The notes under the pieces: model-generated
Databases searched by the model: none
Seen by the model: the letters and a program-made list of their open reading frames with translations, nothing else
What the model was told of the DNA's origin: nothing
In this document: positions 1 to 11,340 of the stretch, in pieces
Numbering within the stretch: position 1 is the first letter of the stretch
How the letters are laid out: the number at the start of each line of letters is the position of its first letter
Program-made: the position numbers and the translations under genes
Assembly (NCBI RefSeq): GCF_017161405.1
Contig: NZ_CP071051.1
Span: 1,860,001-1,924,000, forward strand
DNA length: 64,000 bases
Direction of reading: 5' to 3'
Source of the DNA: Leucobacter sp. CX169
Lineage (GTDB): Bacteria; Actinomycetota; Actinomycetes; Actinomycetales; Microbacteriaceae

Positions 1-1
1 C

Positions 2-1255
2 ACACCCGGCACCCCAGTCGTCGTCGCGGGGGCGGGGTTCATTGGACTCGAGGTCGCCGAGAACCTCGTCCACCGCGGAATTCCGGTCACACTGGTACAG
101 CGTTCGCCACAGGTCCTCGCTCCACTTGACCCAGAGATGGCGGCGCTCCTCACCGATCGGCTCCGCGACAATGGGGTCGACCTGCGGCTCAGTACCCGCG
201 TCGATCGCATCGAGGCCGGGGAAGTCGTCCTGAGCGACGGAAGCACGCACCGGCCGGCGATGGTCGTGAACGCGATCGGCGTTCGCCCGAACACCCAGGT
301 GGCGGCAGCGGCTGGACTTGCCATTGGGCCGTCCGGGGGGATCGTCGTTGATGCGCAGCAACGCACGAGCGATCCGGCAATTCTGGCCGTCGGAGATGCC
401 GCGGAGAAGGTGGATGCCGTCGACGGGCAGACAACCATCGTTACCCTCGCTGGGCTCGCGAATCGGCATGGCCGCGCCGCCGCGGACACGATTGCCGGCA
501 TGGAGACCACCGCCGCACCGGCGCTGGGAACCTCCGTGATCGGATTGTTCGGCCTGGTGGCAGCGTCCACGGGCTGGTCGGAACGGCGCCTGATCGCCGC
601 TGGTCGGGCGCACCATGCGGTGCACATCCACCCGTCATCGCACGCCGGCTACTATCCTGGCGCGACGACCCTGACCTTGAAGCTCCTGGTGGACAGCGAG
701 ACCGATGAGATTCTCGGCGCGCAGGCCGTAGGCACCGAGGGCGCCGCGCGGCGCATCGATGTGATCGCAACGGCAATCGCGGGCGGCATCACCGCCTCGG
801 CGCTTTCGAGGCTCGAACTCGCCTACGCTCCCCAGTTTGGATCCGCAAAGGACCCGGTGAATCAGCTCGGATACGTGGCCGAGGGGCGCGCCAACGGGTC
901 GAGCCCTGCGGTTCAGTGGCATCAGCTCGAGAGCGAGCTCGCCGCCGGGGCGCTCCTGATCGACGTGCGCTCGGCGGGTGAATTCGCTCGAGAGACGATT
1001 CCTGGCGCGACGAACATTCCGGTCGACGATCTGCGCGAGCGCCATGGCGAGCTCGCAGGGCGCCGGGTCATCGTGCACTGCCAAGTGGGGCAACGCGGAC
1101 ACACGGCAACTCGCTTGCTCCGACAGCTCGGGATCGACGCCCTGAATCTCGATGGCGGCTTCCTCACCTGGAAGGCCGGTGTCCGTGCGACGGCAACAGC
1201 AGCGCTCGAGGGTGCCGGCGAGGGCACGGGCGCCGCTCGCAGCTCGCAGGCATAA
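2..1255 (+). CDS. CoA-disulfide reductase-type FAD/NAD(P)H oxidoreductase with C-terminal rhodanese domain (5' truncated)
   Basis: The frame is open from base 2, so the N-terminal FAD-binding part lies outside the window; 417 residues remain. A second Rossmann motif, GAGFIGLEVAEN, lies at residues 10-21, followed by the pyridine nucleotide-disulfide oxidoreductase dimerisation domain. From about residue 305 comes a rhodanese domain with IDVRSAGEF and the active-site loop HCQVGQRGH, putting the catalytic Cys at residue 360. Such fusions (CoADR-Rhd) reduce CoA or other low-molecular-weight persulfides and disulfides in the cytoplasm. The usual N-terminal active-site Cys cannot be checked here. 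A GC-rich hairpin follows the stop directly. Confidence 0.85.
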   Translation, partial: TPGTPVVVAGAGFIGLEVAENLVHRGIPVTLVQRSPQVLAPLDPEMAALLTDRLRDNGVDLRLSTRVDRIEAGEVVLSDGSTHRPAMVVNAIGVRPNTQVAAAAGLAIGPSGGIVVDAQQRTSDPAILAVGDAAEKVDAVDGQTTIVTLAGLANRHGRAAADTIAGMETTAAPALGTSVIGLFGLVAASTGWSERRLIAAGRAHHAVHIHPSSHAGYYPGATTLTLKLLVDSETDEILGAQAVGTEGAARRIDVIATAIAGGITASALSRLELAYAPQFGSAKDPVNQLGYVAEGRANGSSPAVQWHQLESELAAGALLIDVRSAGEFARETIPGATNIPVDDLRERHGELAGRRVIVHCQVGQRGHTATRLLRQLGIDALNLDGGFLTWKAGVRATATAALEGAGEGTGAARSSQA

Positions 1256-1258
1256 GAA

Positions 1259-1288
1259 GAGGGGGTGGGGCTTACGCCCCACCCCCTC
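1259..1288. terminator. Hairpin between the oxidoreductase gene and ssrA
   Basis: A 13-bp stem beginning GAGGGGGTGGGGC with loop TTAC starts four bases after the oxidoreductase stop. It can terminate that gene on the + strand and lies downstream of ssrA on the - strand. There is no clear T-run on either side, so its terminator role is inferred. Confidence 0.6.
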
Positions 1289-1319
1289 TCACCTCAGTGC
1301 ATGATTCATTCAAGACTCG

Positions 1320-1688
1320 TGGAGCCGCGGGGAATTGAACCCCGGTCCACTTCGGCAATTCCGTGTCTTCTACGGGTGTAGTTCGTGGAAACGTTCTACT
1401 CGGCCCCGTCCTTTGTCACGAACATCTAGGACGACAGGCCCAGCCACAGAAAAAGTCCCCACACACCCTGAGACACAGTGCGTGAGCAAGCCCCCTTAAT
1501 GACGCCAGAATCCGGGGCAGGGGCACACCCGGTCTGACGGACTTTCTACTCTGCCTTAGGCGGCGAGAGCGAAGTCGGTGCGCTTAGCGTTTGCACCTAT
1601 GTTTTGCGAAGAGCGTTTACGAGATAACTTCGCATCCTCGACCCGCTTCCCACGGTTTCACAACGACGTGTCGAAACCGATCGGCCCC
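1320..1688 (-). ncRNA. ssrA: Transfer-messenger RNA (tmRNA)
   Basis: On the - strand the RNA starts GGGGCCGATCGGTTTCGACA, the conserved tmRNA 5' end, and ends with a T-arm (GGGGTTCAATTCCCC) and an acceptor strand CGGCTCC that pairs with the 5' end, with discriminator A at 1320. CCA is not encoded. The reading frame resumes at GCA (1594) and encodes ANAKRTDFALAA, stopping with TAA at 1556-1558; the LAA end is the classic degradation signal. tmRNA rescues stalled ribosomes together with SmpB, whose gene lies 3.6 kb away on the same strand. Confidence 0.97.
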
Positions 1689-1694
1689 GAGTGT

Positions 1695-1710
1695 GGCGGA
1701 CAAGTCCGCC
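1695..1710 (-). other. Palindrome in the ssrA 5' leader
   Basis: GGCGGACAAGTCCGCC is a 16-bp palindrome that ends six bases before the tmRNA 5' end. It could fold in the precursor just ahead of the RNase P cut, or act as the tetR terminator; the sequence does not say which. Confidence 0.4.
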
Positions 1711-1772
1711 GGGAGGTCGAATGAATCATGCACTGTGGAGTTTTCAACCCGGCTTTCACCGGTTCCTCAATG

Positions 1773-2444
1773 CTAGCGCGGGTCGCTGTGAGATTCCAGC
1801 GCGCGGGCGCGCACGTGCGCCTCAATTGCCTGGTCGAGGCCCCCACGCGCAAGACCGAGCGCACGTTCCGTCGCAGTGCGCACGTAGCGGGTGAACGATA
1901 CATGCTCAAACGGTTGGTCGTTGTTCGCGTAGGCTCCGACGCCGTCAACCGCAATGAGAATTTCGACGGCCGCGGTGAACGGATCGATCAGTTCGAACTC
2001 CCCCGCGGCGACTCCGTCGGCGATGATCGCCATCAGCTGATCGCGATCGAGGGCCTCTTGCTCTTCGAGCACATCGCGAAGCGCCGGACGGAAGCGGCAG
2101 AGGTGGCGCGCGTTGAGCCAGAGGCGATCAAGACCCGATTCGCGCCCGCCCTCAACCCGCGCCACGAGTTCGGCGATGCGCTGCAGAGCGGATCCCACTC
2201 CCCCGTACAGGTGCGCGCGCTCTTCGCCGATCGCGAGCGCGAAGGCGGCGTTGACGAGGTCTTCTGCCGCCGGAAAATAATGGCTGATGAGGCCGGGTCG
2301 AACGCCCAGTCGATCGGCGACTGCGCGCAGCGTGACCTTCTCCAATCCCTCGGCGAGAGCGATGCGCGCCGCTTCGGCCAGAATCTCGGCGCGCCGCTCT
2401 TCCGGACGCTTGCGGGTCCGGGTCACCTGCGAACTTGACACCAT
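1773..2444 (-). CDS. TetR-family transcriptional regulator
   Basis: A protein of 223 residues from the chosen start. The N-terminal HTH covers about residues 15-60 (LRAVADRLGVRPGLISHYF); the rest is a helical ligand-binding domain. I chose ATG 2444 because a TATGAT -10 box sits seven bases upstream and no Shine-Dalgarno is present, which suggests a leaderless mRNA; ATG 2456 is the alternative. The gene is divergent from the permease at 2561, and the shared 116-bp region carries two inverted repeats, so it probably represses the permease-hydrolase pair and itself. The inducer is unknown. Confidence 0.88.
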   Translation of the reverse strand: MVSSSQVTRTRKRPEERRAEILAEAARIALAEGLEKVTLRAVADRLGVRPGLISHYFPAAEDLVNAAFALAIGEERAHLYGGVGSALQRIAELVARVEGGRESGLDRLWLNARHLCRFRPALRDVLEEQEALDRDQLMAIIADGVAAGEFELIDPFTAAVEILIAVDGVGAYANNDQPFEHVSFTRYVRTATERALGLARGGLDQAIEAHVRARALESHSDPR

Positions 2445-2451
2445 GCCCAGC

Positions 2452-2457
2452 ATCATA
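2452..2457 (-). promoter_or_regulatory. -10 box of the tetR gene (leaderless layout)
   Basis: TATGAT on the - strand followed by seven bases and ATG 2444, so transcription would start at or near the start codon. The inverted repeat at 2456-2475 overlaps it. Confidence 0.5.
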
Positions 2458-2497
2458 TTGGATAAGTGCTCAATAAGACATTGGTCTTGCAACCAAT
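2456..2497. promoter_or_regulatory. Two inverted repeats between tetR and the permease gene
   Basis: TATTG-N10-CAATA at 2456-2475 and ATTGGT-N6-ACCAAT at 2480-2497 lie between the divergent starts. Spaced inverted repeats of this size are typical TetR operators; the first overlaps the proposed tetR -10 box. Both share an ATTG half-site. Binding is inferred. Confidence 0.55.
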
Positions 2498-2560
2498 AGC
2501 AGCGTCGCTTCGATTCCCGACCACTGGGTTCCTGGCGCGCTGGCGCCGAAAGGATCCCTC

Positions 2561-5196
<2,636 letters not shown>

Positions 5197-5205
5197 GCAG
5201 AGACC

Positions 5206-5328
5206 GGGGAGTAGCGCGAAATTGCCCAGAAATGGGCGCTTTCTCTGAGCGCGGCCGCAGCCGAGACGGCTGCGGGGAGTAGCGCGAAATTACCCAGAAA
5301 TGGGCAATTTCTTATAGCGCTACTCCCC
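5206..5328. repeat. Direct 32-bp repeat and nested hairpin at the 3' end of smpB
   Basis: Two 32-bp copies beginning GGGGAGTAGCGCGAAATT occupy 5206-5237 and 5274-5305 and differ at one base. The second copy also pairs with 5302-5328: an outer 12-bp stem (5274-5285 with 5317-5328) encloses an inner 10-bp stem (5286-5295 with 5302-5311) around AGAAAT. The inner stem has an A-C mismatch that copy 1 would repair, so two folds compete. A separate 9-bp hairpin (CCGCAGCCG) lies between the copies at 5255-5275. The smpB stop at 5320-5322 lies inside the outer arm. Confidence 0.85.
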
Positions 5329-5796
5329 CATGTGCTTCCGGCTCGAGATGGCACGGTCGGCCTCGCGCCGATCCTGCCGCTCTCGCAGCGTCTGACGCTT
5401 GTCGTACTCCTTCTTGCCCTTGGCAAGCGCGATCTCGACCTTCGCGCGCCCGTTCAAGAAGTACAGGCGCAGGGGCACGATCGTCATGCCGCCCTCGCGG
5501 GTCTTCATATGGAGCTTGTCGATCTCCTGGCGGTGCAGCAGCAACTTTCGCTTGCGCCGCGGCGCGTGGTTCGTCCACGAACCGTTCAAGTACTCAGGGA
5601 TGTAGGCGGCATCGAGCCACGCCTCACCATTCTCGATGAACACGTACCCGTCGACGAGCGACGCACGCCCCTCGCGGAGCGACTTCACCTCGCTGCCGGT
5701 GAGCACCATCCCCGCCTCATAGGTGTCGATGATGAGGTAGTCGTGCCGCGCCTTCTTGTTCGAAGCGACGAGTTTTATCCCGGTTTCTTTGGGCAT
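5320..5796 (-). CDS. smpB: SsrA-binding protein SmpB
   Basis: A protein of 158 residues, the usual length. The start at ATG 5796 follows AGGAGG eight bases upstream; the longer open frame has no such site. Family features are the N-terminal [28 protein letters not shown], the [18 protein letters not shown] segment and a basic C-terminal helix ([20 protein letters not shown]). SmpB binds the tRNA-like part of tmRNA and carries it to stalled ribosomes. It is the last gene of the ftsE-ftsX-smpB run, and its stop codon lies in a large hairpin. Confidence 0.97.
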   Translation of the reverse strand: MPKETGIKLVASNKKARHDYLIIDTYEAGMVLTGSEVKSLREGRASLVDGYVFIENGEAWLDAAYIPEYLNGSWTNHAPRRKRKLLLHRQEIDKLHMKTREGGMTIVPLRLYFLNGRAKVEIALAKGKKEYDKRQTLRERQDRREADRAISSRKHMGE

Positions 5797-5875
5797 CCTG
5801 GTCCCTCCTGACAATCGCGACCGCGGGCGCCCAGCAGCGAGCGCCCCGACCGCACAGTCTAACGGACGAGCGCCG

Positions 5876-6790
5876 TTAGACGCGAAGGTAGCGTGTGATT
5901 GCAACCTTCGCCGCGAAGGCCGAGAGCACAATCCCGACTGCGATCAAGATCGGCGGCACGATGAGCGACTGCTCGACCGTGATGTAGCTCGTAAACGGCA
6001 CGTTGACCACCAGGAAGTCCTGCACGAAGAACTTCACGATCGCGACCGAAGCCGCGCTTGCGAGCACCGCCCCGATCAGCGCCGCGATGATTCCCTCAAG
6101 GATGAACGGCGTCTGGATGAACCGGTTCGATGCCCCCACCAGGCGCATGATGCCGATTTCTCGCCTGCGCGAGAACGCCGAGAGGCGGATCGTCGTGGAG
6201 ATCAGCAACACTGCCGCGATCAGCATGAGCCCGGCGATGCCGATCGCCGTGTAGCTGGCGATCCCGAGCAGCAAGAAGATCTGGTCGAGCAGGCTGCGCT
6301 GATCCGAGACACTTTGCACTCCGGGGACGCCCGAGAACGTCTCCTGGATGATCGCGGACTGCGACGGGTCATCGAGCTTCACCCAGAATGTTTGGTTGAG
6401 CTGCTCCGGCCGCGTGATGTCGACCACGGGGTTGTCGGCGAATTGCTTCGTAAACTCCGTGTAGGCCTCGTCGTGATCGACGAAGAAGAAGTCGGAAACG
6501 TAGGGGGCGAGGGCGTCCGAACGCAGCGCGTCCTCGACCGCCTGGATCTGCTCCTCGTTCGCGTCGGTTCCCGCGCAGGTCTCGCTCTGGTCGAAGTCGG
6601 TACAGAGGTAGATCGCTACCTGCGCCCGGTCATACCAGAACGTCTTCATCTGCTGGATCTGCAGCTGCATCAAGATTGCGGCGCCCACGAACGTCAGCGA
6701 CACAAAGGTCACCAAAATGACCGAGATCACCACAGAAACATTGCGGCGGAGGCCAGAGAAGACCTCGCCGAGTACCAGACCAATTCTCAT
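5876..6790 (-). CDS. ftsX: Cell division protein FtsX
   Basis: A protein of 304 residues with the FtsX layout: a short cytoplasmic N-terminus, TM1 near residues 22-45, a large extracellular loop with Cys pairs (about 65-170), then three TM helices in the last 130 residues. Its ATG overlaps the ftsE stop. FtsX and FtsE form an ABC-type complex that passes the divisome signal to peptidoglycan hydrolases such as RipC or CwlO outside the membrane; no hydrolase gene is adjacent here. Confidence 0.96.
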   Translation of the reverse strand: MRIGLVLGEVFSGLRRNVSVVISVILVTFVSLTFVGAAILMQLQIQQMKTFWYDRAQVAIYLCTDFDQSETCAGTDANEEQIQAVEDALRSDALAPYVSDFFFVDHDEAYTEFTKQFADNPVVDITRPEQLNQTFWVKLDDPSQSAIIQETFSGVPGVQSVSDQRSLLDQIFLLLGIASYTAIGIAGLMLIAAVLLISTTIRLSAFSRRREIGIMRLVGASNRFIQTPFILEGIIAALIGAVLASAASVAIVKFFVQDFLVVNVPFTSYITVEQSLIVPPILIAVGIVLSAFAAKVAITRYLRV

Positions 6791-7956
6791 CGCACGGGCC
6801 CCACATCAGTCTGCTCATCATTGTTTCCCGCGCTGCCGTCGAGCCCCAGCGACTGCGCCAGGTTTCCGGTCTCAGACAGCTCCACCGGATCCCGCCTCAC
6901 GTGCGGATCAAGGAATCTCGGGAGCTTGCGTTGCCCGTCAGCCTGCGGCGCCTTCGCGTTGACCGTCTCGTCGTTCACGGTGTCCGGGAGCGCGACCGGC
7001 TCGGCCGGGGCCGGGGACTCAGCCGCGGCACGCGGCGCGATGACCGGAATCGACGGGGTCGAGCGGGAGGGCGCAGGGGTGGCCACCTCGGCAGGGGTGT
7101 CCGGGCGAGCCGGCTGCTGCTGCGCGGACTGAGCAGCGGCAGGATCCTGCACCGCCGGCCCGCCGATCGGGGCGATCGAGGTGTCGGGCGCGAGGACGGC
7201 TTTGACCGCGTCCTCGGTCGTGCGCAGGGCGGTGCGCTGCGCCTCGGGGATCTCGGCGAGCGAAATCGCCGCAGTCTCGCCGTATCCGCCGCGCTGCTCG
7301 TCGCGAACGATGACGCCCTGCGACAACTCGATCACGCGCTGCTGCATGATATCGACGAAAGCCGCTTCGTGGGTCGCCATGACCACGGTCGTGCCAGCGG
7401 CGTTGATCGAGCGCAGCAACTGCATGATGCCGAGGCTGGTCGCGGGGTCGAGGTTGCCCGTGGGCTCGTCGGCGAGCAGCACCGCGGGCTTGTTGACGAT
7501 GGCGCGCGCAATCGCCACGCGCTGCTGCTCGCCACCCGACAGCTCGTGCGGGTAGCGCTTCGCCTTGCCGCCCAGTCCGACCATCTCGAGGGTGTCGGGC
7601 ACGGCCTCCTGGATGAACCCGCGGGACTTCCCGATCACCTGGAGCGAGAACGCAACATTGTCATAGACCGTCTTGCCGGTGAGCAGACGGAAGTCTTGGA
7701 AGACGACGCCGAGGTTGCGCCGAAAATACGGCACCTTGCGGGTCGACAGGTTGCCGAGTTCGTGACCGAGCACGTGCACGGTGCCCGAGGTCGGCTGCTC
7801 TTCGCGCAGCATCAGCTGCAGGCAACTCGACTTTCCCGACCCGGAGGCGCCGACAATAAAGACGAATTCCCCCCGGTTGATCGTCAGGCTCACCCGATCA
7901 AGGGCGGGCTTTTGTGTACCCCGGTACTGTTTGGTGACATTCTCAAATCGGATCAT
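6787..7956 (-). CDS. ftsE: Cell division ATP-binding protein FtsE with long C-terminal extension
   Basis: A protein of 389 residues against about 230 for typical FtsE. The ATPase is complete: Walker A GASGSGKS (36-43), signature LSGGEQ (139-144), Walker B LLADEP (160-165) and the switch His in MATHEA. From about residue 222 a 165-residue tail follows, rich in Pro, Ala, Thr and Glu, with no predicted fold, ending in a more polar stretch ([18 protein letters not shown]). FtsE powers FtsX; the tail is presumably a flexible docking arm, by inference. Overlap with ftsX indicates translational coupling. Confidence 0.95.
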   Translation of the reverse strand: MIRFENVTKQYRGTQKPALDRVSLTINRGEFVFIVGASGSGKSSCLQLMLREEQPTSGTVHVLGHELGNLSTRKVPYFRRNLGVVFQDFRLLTGKTVYDNVAFSLQVIGKSRGFIQEAVPDTLEMVGLGGKAKRYPHELSGGEQQRVAIARAIVNKPAVLLADEPTGNLDPATSLGIMQLLRSINAAGTTVVMATHEAAFVDIMQQRVIELSQGVIVRDEQRGGYGETAAISLAEIPEAQRTALRTTEDAVKAVLAPDTSIAPIGGPAVQDPAAAQSAQQQPARPDTPAEVATPAPSRSTPSIPVIAPRAAAESPAPAEPVALPDTVNDETVNAKAPQADGQRKLPRFLDPHVRRDPVELSETGNLAQSLGLDGSAGNNDEQTDVGPVR

Positions 7957-8040
7957 GGCGCTTCGACCCTACGCACCCGGCTCGCCCGCGCCCTCGCGAC
8001 TCGCTGGAAAGGCGCGAGCTTTCAGGATCTGGCCGCCGGG

Positions 8041-9147
8041 TTACGCCTTCGAGAGCGAGCGCCAGCGGATGCCCGCCGCGATAAATCCGTCGATGTCGCC
8101 GTCGAACACGGCCTGTGGGTTGTTCACCTCGTGCTCCGTGCGGAGGTCCTTGACCATTTGGTAGGGCGCGAGCACGTAGCTGCGCATCTGGTCGCCCCAG
8201 CTCGCGGTGATATTGCCCGCGAGCTCCTTCTTCTTCGCCGCCTCGGCCTCACGCTGCAGGATGAGCAGGCGGGACTGCAGCACACGCATGGCGGCGGCGC
8301 GGTTCTGGATCTGGCTCTTCTCGTTCTGCATCGAGACAACGGTGCCCGTCGGGAGGTGGGTAAGGCGCACCGCGGAGTCCGTGGTGTTCACCGATTGCCC
8401 GCCTGGCCCGCTCGAGCGGTACACGTCGACCCGCAGGTCGCCTTCGGGAATCTCAACCGAGACCGCCTCTGGCATCAGCGGAATCACCTCGACCGCGGCG
8501 AAGCTGGTCTGACGCTTGCCAGCAGAGTTGAACGGGCTCATCCGCACGAGACGGTGCGTTCCCGCCTCGACCGACAGGGTTCCGAACGCGTACGGCCCCT
8601 CGAACTGAATCGTCGTCGACTTGATGCCCGCCTCTTCGGCGTAGCTCGTCTCCATCACGGTGACGCGGTGCTCGTTCTTCTCGCCCCAGCGCAGGTACAT
8701 GCGCTGCAGCATCTCGGCGAAGTCCGCAGCATCGACACCACCGGCGCCGGCGCGAATCGTCATGACGGCCGAATACTCGTCGTACTCCCCCGCCAACAGC
8801 GTCTGCACCTCGAGCTGCCCGACGACGGACTCGATCTCGGCGAGCTCCGAGCGGGCCTCTTCGGCGCTGGCCTCGTCATCTTCGTCCTGTGCCATCTCTA
8901 CCAAGACGTCGAGGTCGTCGAGTCGGCTCTCGATGGCGCGCAGCCGAGCGATCTGTGCCTGGCGGTGGCTCAGCCCGCTCGTGATGCGTTGCGCCTCCGC
9001 CAGGTCGTCCCAGAGGTCAGGCGCCGCGGCCAGTTCTTCGAACTCCGCCGCCTCCCGCTCGAGCTTGGCTAAGTCGGACACCTGCAAGATGTCGGCGAAG
9101 GTACCGCGGACGGCGCGGATCCGGGAGGTGAGATCGAGGTCGAGCAT
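8041..9147 (-). CDS. prfB: Peptide chain release factor 2
   Basis: A protein of 368 residues. SPF at 204-206 is the RF2 tripeptide that reads UGA and UAA stops; GGQ at 249-251 triggers peptidyl-tRNA hydrolysis. The frame is continuous: the programmed +1 frameshift near codon 26 found in many bacteria is absent, so RF2 is not autoregulated that way here. It lies upstream of ftsE-ftsX-smpB, giving a block that combines ribosome rescue, termination and division. Confidence 0.97.
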   Translation of the reverse strand: MLDLDLTSRIRAVRGTFADILQVSDLAKLEREAAEFEELAAAPDLWDDLAEAQRITSGLSHRQAQIARLRAIESRLDDLDVLVEMAQDEDDEASAEEARSELAEIESVVGQLEVQTLLAGEYDEYSAVMTIRAGAGGVDAADFAEMLQRMYLRWGEKNEHRVTVMETSYAEEAGIKSTTIQFEGPYAFGTLSVEAGTHRLVRMSPFNSAGKRQTSFAAVEVIPLMPEAVSVEIPEGDLRVDVYRSSGPGGQSVNTTDSAVRLTHLPTGTVVSMQNEKSQIQNRAAAMRVLQSRLLILQREAEAAKKKELAGNITASWGDQMRSYVLAPYQMVKDLRTEHEVNNPQAVFDGDIDGFIAAGIRWRSLSKA

Positions 9148-9180
9148 GATCCCTGTAGCCTACCGCGCGAAACGGCCCCG

Positions 9181-10617
9181 CTAGATGATCGTCGCGCGCC
9201 GGGTCGCCACATCGATCCCCTGCCCACGGTCCGCCCAGGCCTCGCGCAGGAGCGGCACCGCGCGCGCGAGCTCTGCAGCCGGAGCCGTAAACGGCAGCCG
9301 CACGTAGCGCTCGAACACGCCTGGGCTGCCAAATCTCGGCCCAGGCACCAACTGCACGCCCCGGCGCTCGCTCTCCCGGCACAGCCGCGAACTGCTGGGC
9401 TCCCCGAGGTCGGCCCACACCCCGACCCCGCCCCGCGCGGCCGAAAGCCGCCAGCCGGGCAGCAGTTGCGCCACGCCATCCGCGAGCGCCCGGTGCCCGG
9501 CGGTCAATTGCCGGGTGCGGATCGCCAGGATCTCGTCGTACTGCTCGAGGGCGAGGCGCGCGAGCACCTGCTCCCAGGTCCCGGTGCCGAGGTCGCTCAC
9601 GCGACGCGAGGCCTCCAGCCTGGCCAGGAGATCCGGGGCTGCGCGAATCCAGCCCACCCGCAGCCCGCCCCACACCGTCTTTCCCAGGGAGCCGACCGTC
9701 AGGATCAAATCGCGTTGATGCGCGTGTTCGGCTGAGGCCGCAAACGGGGTCACGAGACGAGGGTCGCCCAGGGTCAGCTCCGCCGTGGTCTCGTCGGCGA
9801 TGACGGCGGTGCCCTGGGCGGTGAGCATCGCGATGAGGCTCGCCCGCAGCTCCTGCGGCATGCTCAACCCGGTCGGGTTGTGGTGGTCGGGAATCAGATA
9901 GGCGAGCCGGGGCGACGTGCGCTTCGCGATCTCGAGGATACTTGCCGCGTCGTAGCCGTCCGCCCCTACGGGCAGCTCAGCCACGAGCGCTCCGGCCGCA
10001 ACCAGCGCCTCGCGGGCATGCGGGTAGCTCGGCGACTCGATCAGGCTGCGGTCCCCACGACCGAGCAGCGTCCGGGCGATGAGAAAGATGGCGTGCTGCG
10101 CGCCGAGCGTCACCATAATCTGCTCCGCCGAGGTCGGCAGACCGCGCCGCGTGTATCGGTCGGCGATCGCGGCGCGAAGCGCCGGGTGTCCGACGGTGTC
10201 GTAGCCGCTACTAGTGAACGCGTCGGAGTGCTCCGTGAGCGCACGCGCGCCGAGTTCGGCGAGGCCAGCCCACGGCGGCGGGGAGGCGCGCGTCAGATCG
10301 ATCCCGGACACGGACCCCTCGGCCCACGGCTCCGCTTCCCCTACGCGCGCACGCCTGATGACCGTGCCGGAGCCGCGCCGCGACTGCGCCGTCCCCGTCT
10401 CCCGAAGCTGGTGGTAGCTCGCGGCGACCGTCGTGCGAGAGACGCCGAGCTCCTCTGCGAGCGGGCGCTCGGCGGGCAGCGCGGTGCCCGCCAGGATCCT
10501 GCCGTCGCGCACCAGCAACGAGATACTCTCGGCCAGTTCGGCATATGCGAGGCCCCCGCCGCGCCAGTTCCCGAGGTGGCGTGCAAGCCCGCGTGCGGTG
10601 AGTCGCTGCGCAATCAT
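9181..10617 (-). CDS. MocR-family regulator: GntR HTH fused to a PLP aminotransferase-like domain (YczR-type)
   Basis: A protein of 478 residues from ATG 10617. A GntR winged helix covers about 20-90 (LAEELGVSRTTVAASYHQLR). The fold-type I domain follows, with HNPTG at 246-250, Asp275 and the PLP lysine in GSLGKTVWGG (Lys313). MocR proteins usually sense PLP or an amino compound rather than transaminate. It is divergent from a YczE-family gene, the arrangement that defines YczR. The start is supported by a TACAGT -10 box six bases upstream. Confidence 0.87.
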   Translation of the reverse strand: MIAQRLTARGLARHLGNWRGGGLAYAELAESISLLVRDGRILAGTALPAERPLAEELGVSRTTVAASYHQLRETGTAQSRRGSGTVIRRARVGEAEPWAEGSVSGIDLTRASPPPWAGLAELGARALTEHSDAFTSSGYDTVGHPALRAAIADRYTRRGLPTSAEQIMVTLGAQHAIFLIARTLLGRGDRSLIESPSYPHAREALVAAGALVAELPVGADGYDAASILEIAKRTSPRLAYLIPDHHNPTGLSMPQELRASLIAMLTAQGTAVIADETTAELTLGDPRLVTPFAASAEHAHQRDLILTVGSLGKTVWGGLRVGWIRAAPDLLARLEASRRVSDLGTGTWEQVLARLALEQYDEILAIRTRQLTAGHRALADGVAQLLPGWRLSAARGGVGVWADLGEPSSSRLCRESERRGVQLVPGPRFGSPGVFERYVRLPFTAPAAELARAVPLLREAWADRGQGIDVATRRATII

Positions 10618-10623
10618 GAGGCC

Positions 10624-10642
10624 ACTGTAGGCCAATTGGCCT
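10624..10642 (-). promoter_or_regulatory. Leaderless -10 box and palindrome upstream of the MocR gene
   Basis: TACAGT (10624-10629, read on the - strand) lies six bases before ATG 10617. The perfect palindrome AGGCCAATTGGCCT at 10629-10642 abuts it, a suitable place for autoregulation. Confidence 0.45.
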
Positions 10643-10650
10643 CTTGAGAG

Positions 10651-10674
10651 CCAGTCCAATCTGATGTGGACTGG
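10651..10674. promoter_or_regulatory. Inverted repeat before the YczE-type gene
   Basis: CCAGTCCA-N8-TGGACTGG is a perfect 8-bp inverted repeat that ends five bases before the ATG at 10680. Its position fits an operator for the divergent MocR regulator. Confidence 0.5.
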
Positions 10675-10679
10675 TCAGC

Positions 10680-11339
10680 ATGCGTAACAGACTCCTGCAG
10701 CTGGTCCCGGGACTCCTCCTCTACGGCATCGCCGACGCCTTCATGATCCGCGCGGCGATCGGCGTCGACTCCTGGACCGTGTTCGCCCAGGGCATCTCGG
10801 TACACACCGGCTTCGGCATCGGGATCCTCACGAACCTCATCGGGCTCGCCGTCCTCCTGCTCTGGATCCCGCTTCGGCAGAAACCCGGGATCGGCACGGT
10901 GCTCAACATCCTGCTCGTCGGACCGGCCATCGAGCTCGGGCTCTGGATCCTGCCCGTCCCCGAGGCGCTGTGGCTACGGGTACTGTATTTCGCCCTTGGC
11001 CTCGTATTGCTGGCCTTCGCGAGCGGCATCTACATCGGCGCACGCCTCGGCCCCGGCCCGCGCGATGGTCTGATGACGGGCATTCACCTGCGCTTCGGTA
11101 CCCCGATCTGGATTGGCCGGACCGCTATCGAGCTCACCGTGGTCGCGATCGGCTGGCTCCTCGGCGGAAACGTCGGCGTCGGCACCCTCGCGTTCGCCGT
11201 CCTCATTGGCCCGCTCTGCGCGTTCACGCTGCCGCTCTTCGACCGACGCTGGCGCACCCGCGAGACGCCAGCGGCGGAGCCAGAGTCCAGAGACCCCGCC
11301 CCGCCGCTGCCCGCAGCCCACTCGCCGCGGTCGACCTGA
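10680..11339 (+). CDS. YczE/YitT-type integral membrane protein
   Basis: A 219-residue protein with five or six hydrophobic segments and YczE-like motifs (LVPGLLLYGIADAFMIRA near the start, GILTNLIGLAVLLLW and GARLGPGPRDGLMTGI). The last 35 residues are polar and Pro-rich. The family function is not firmly known, though YczE is repeatedly found under control of a MocR-type YczR and transport or secretion roles have been suggested. The upstream inverted repeat supports that link. No Shine-Dalgarno is obvious. Confidence 0.8.
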   Translation: MRNRLLQLVPGLLLYGIADAFMIRAAIGVDSWTVFAQGISVHTGFGIGILTNLIGLAVLLLWIPLRQKPGIGTVLNILLVGPAIELGLWILPVPEALWLRVLYFALGLVLLAFASGIYIGARLGPGPRDGLMTGIHLRFGTPIWIGRTAIELTVVAIGWLLGGNVGVGTLAFAVLIGPLCAFTLPLFDRRWRTRETPAAEPESRDPAPPLPAAHSPRST

Positions 11340-11340
11340 A

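Noticed and set aside
6901-9072. A 723-codon + strand open frame opposite ftsE and prfB
   Set aside because: It is a high-GC shadow of two clear genes, Arg/His-rich and without domains. The same applies to frames opposite ndh (45881-47845), pckG (38001-39815), rplY and glmU.
9040-9147. Programmed frameshift in prfB
   Set aside because: The frame is continuous from ATG 9147 and no slippery CTTTGA is present.
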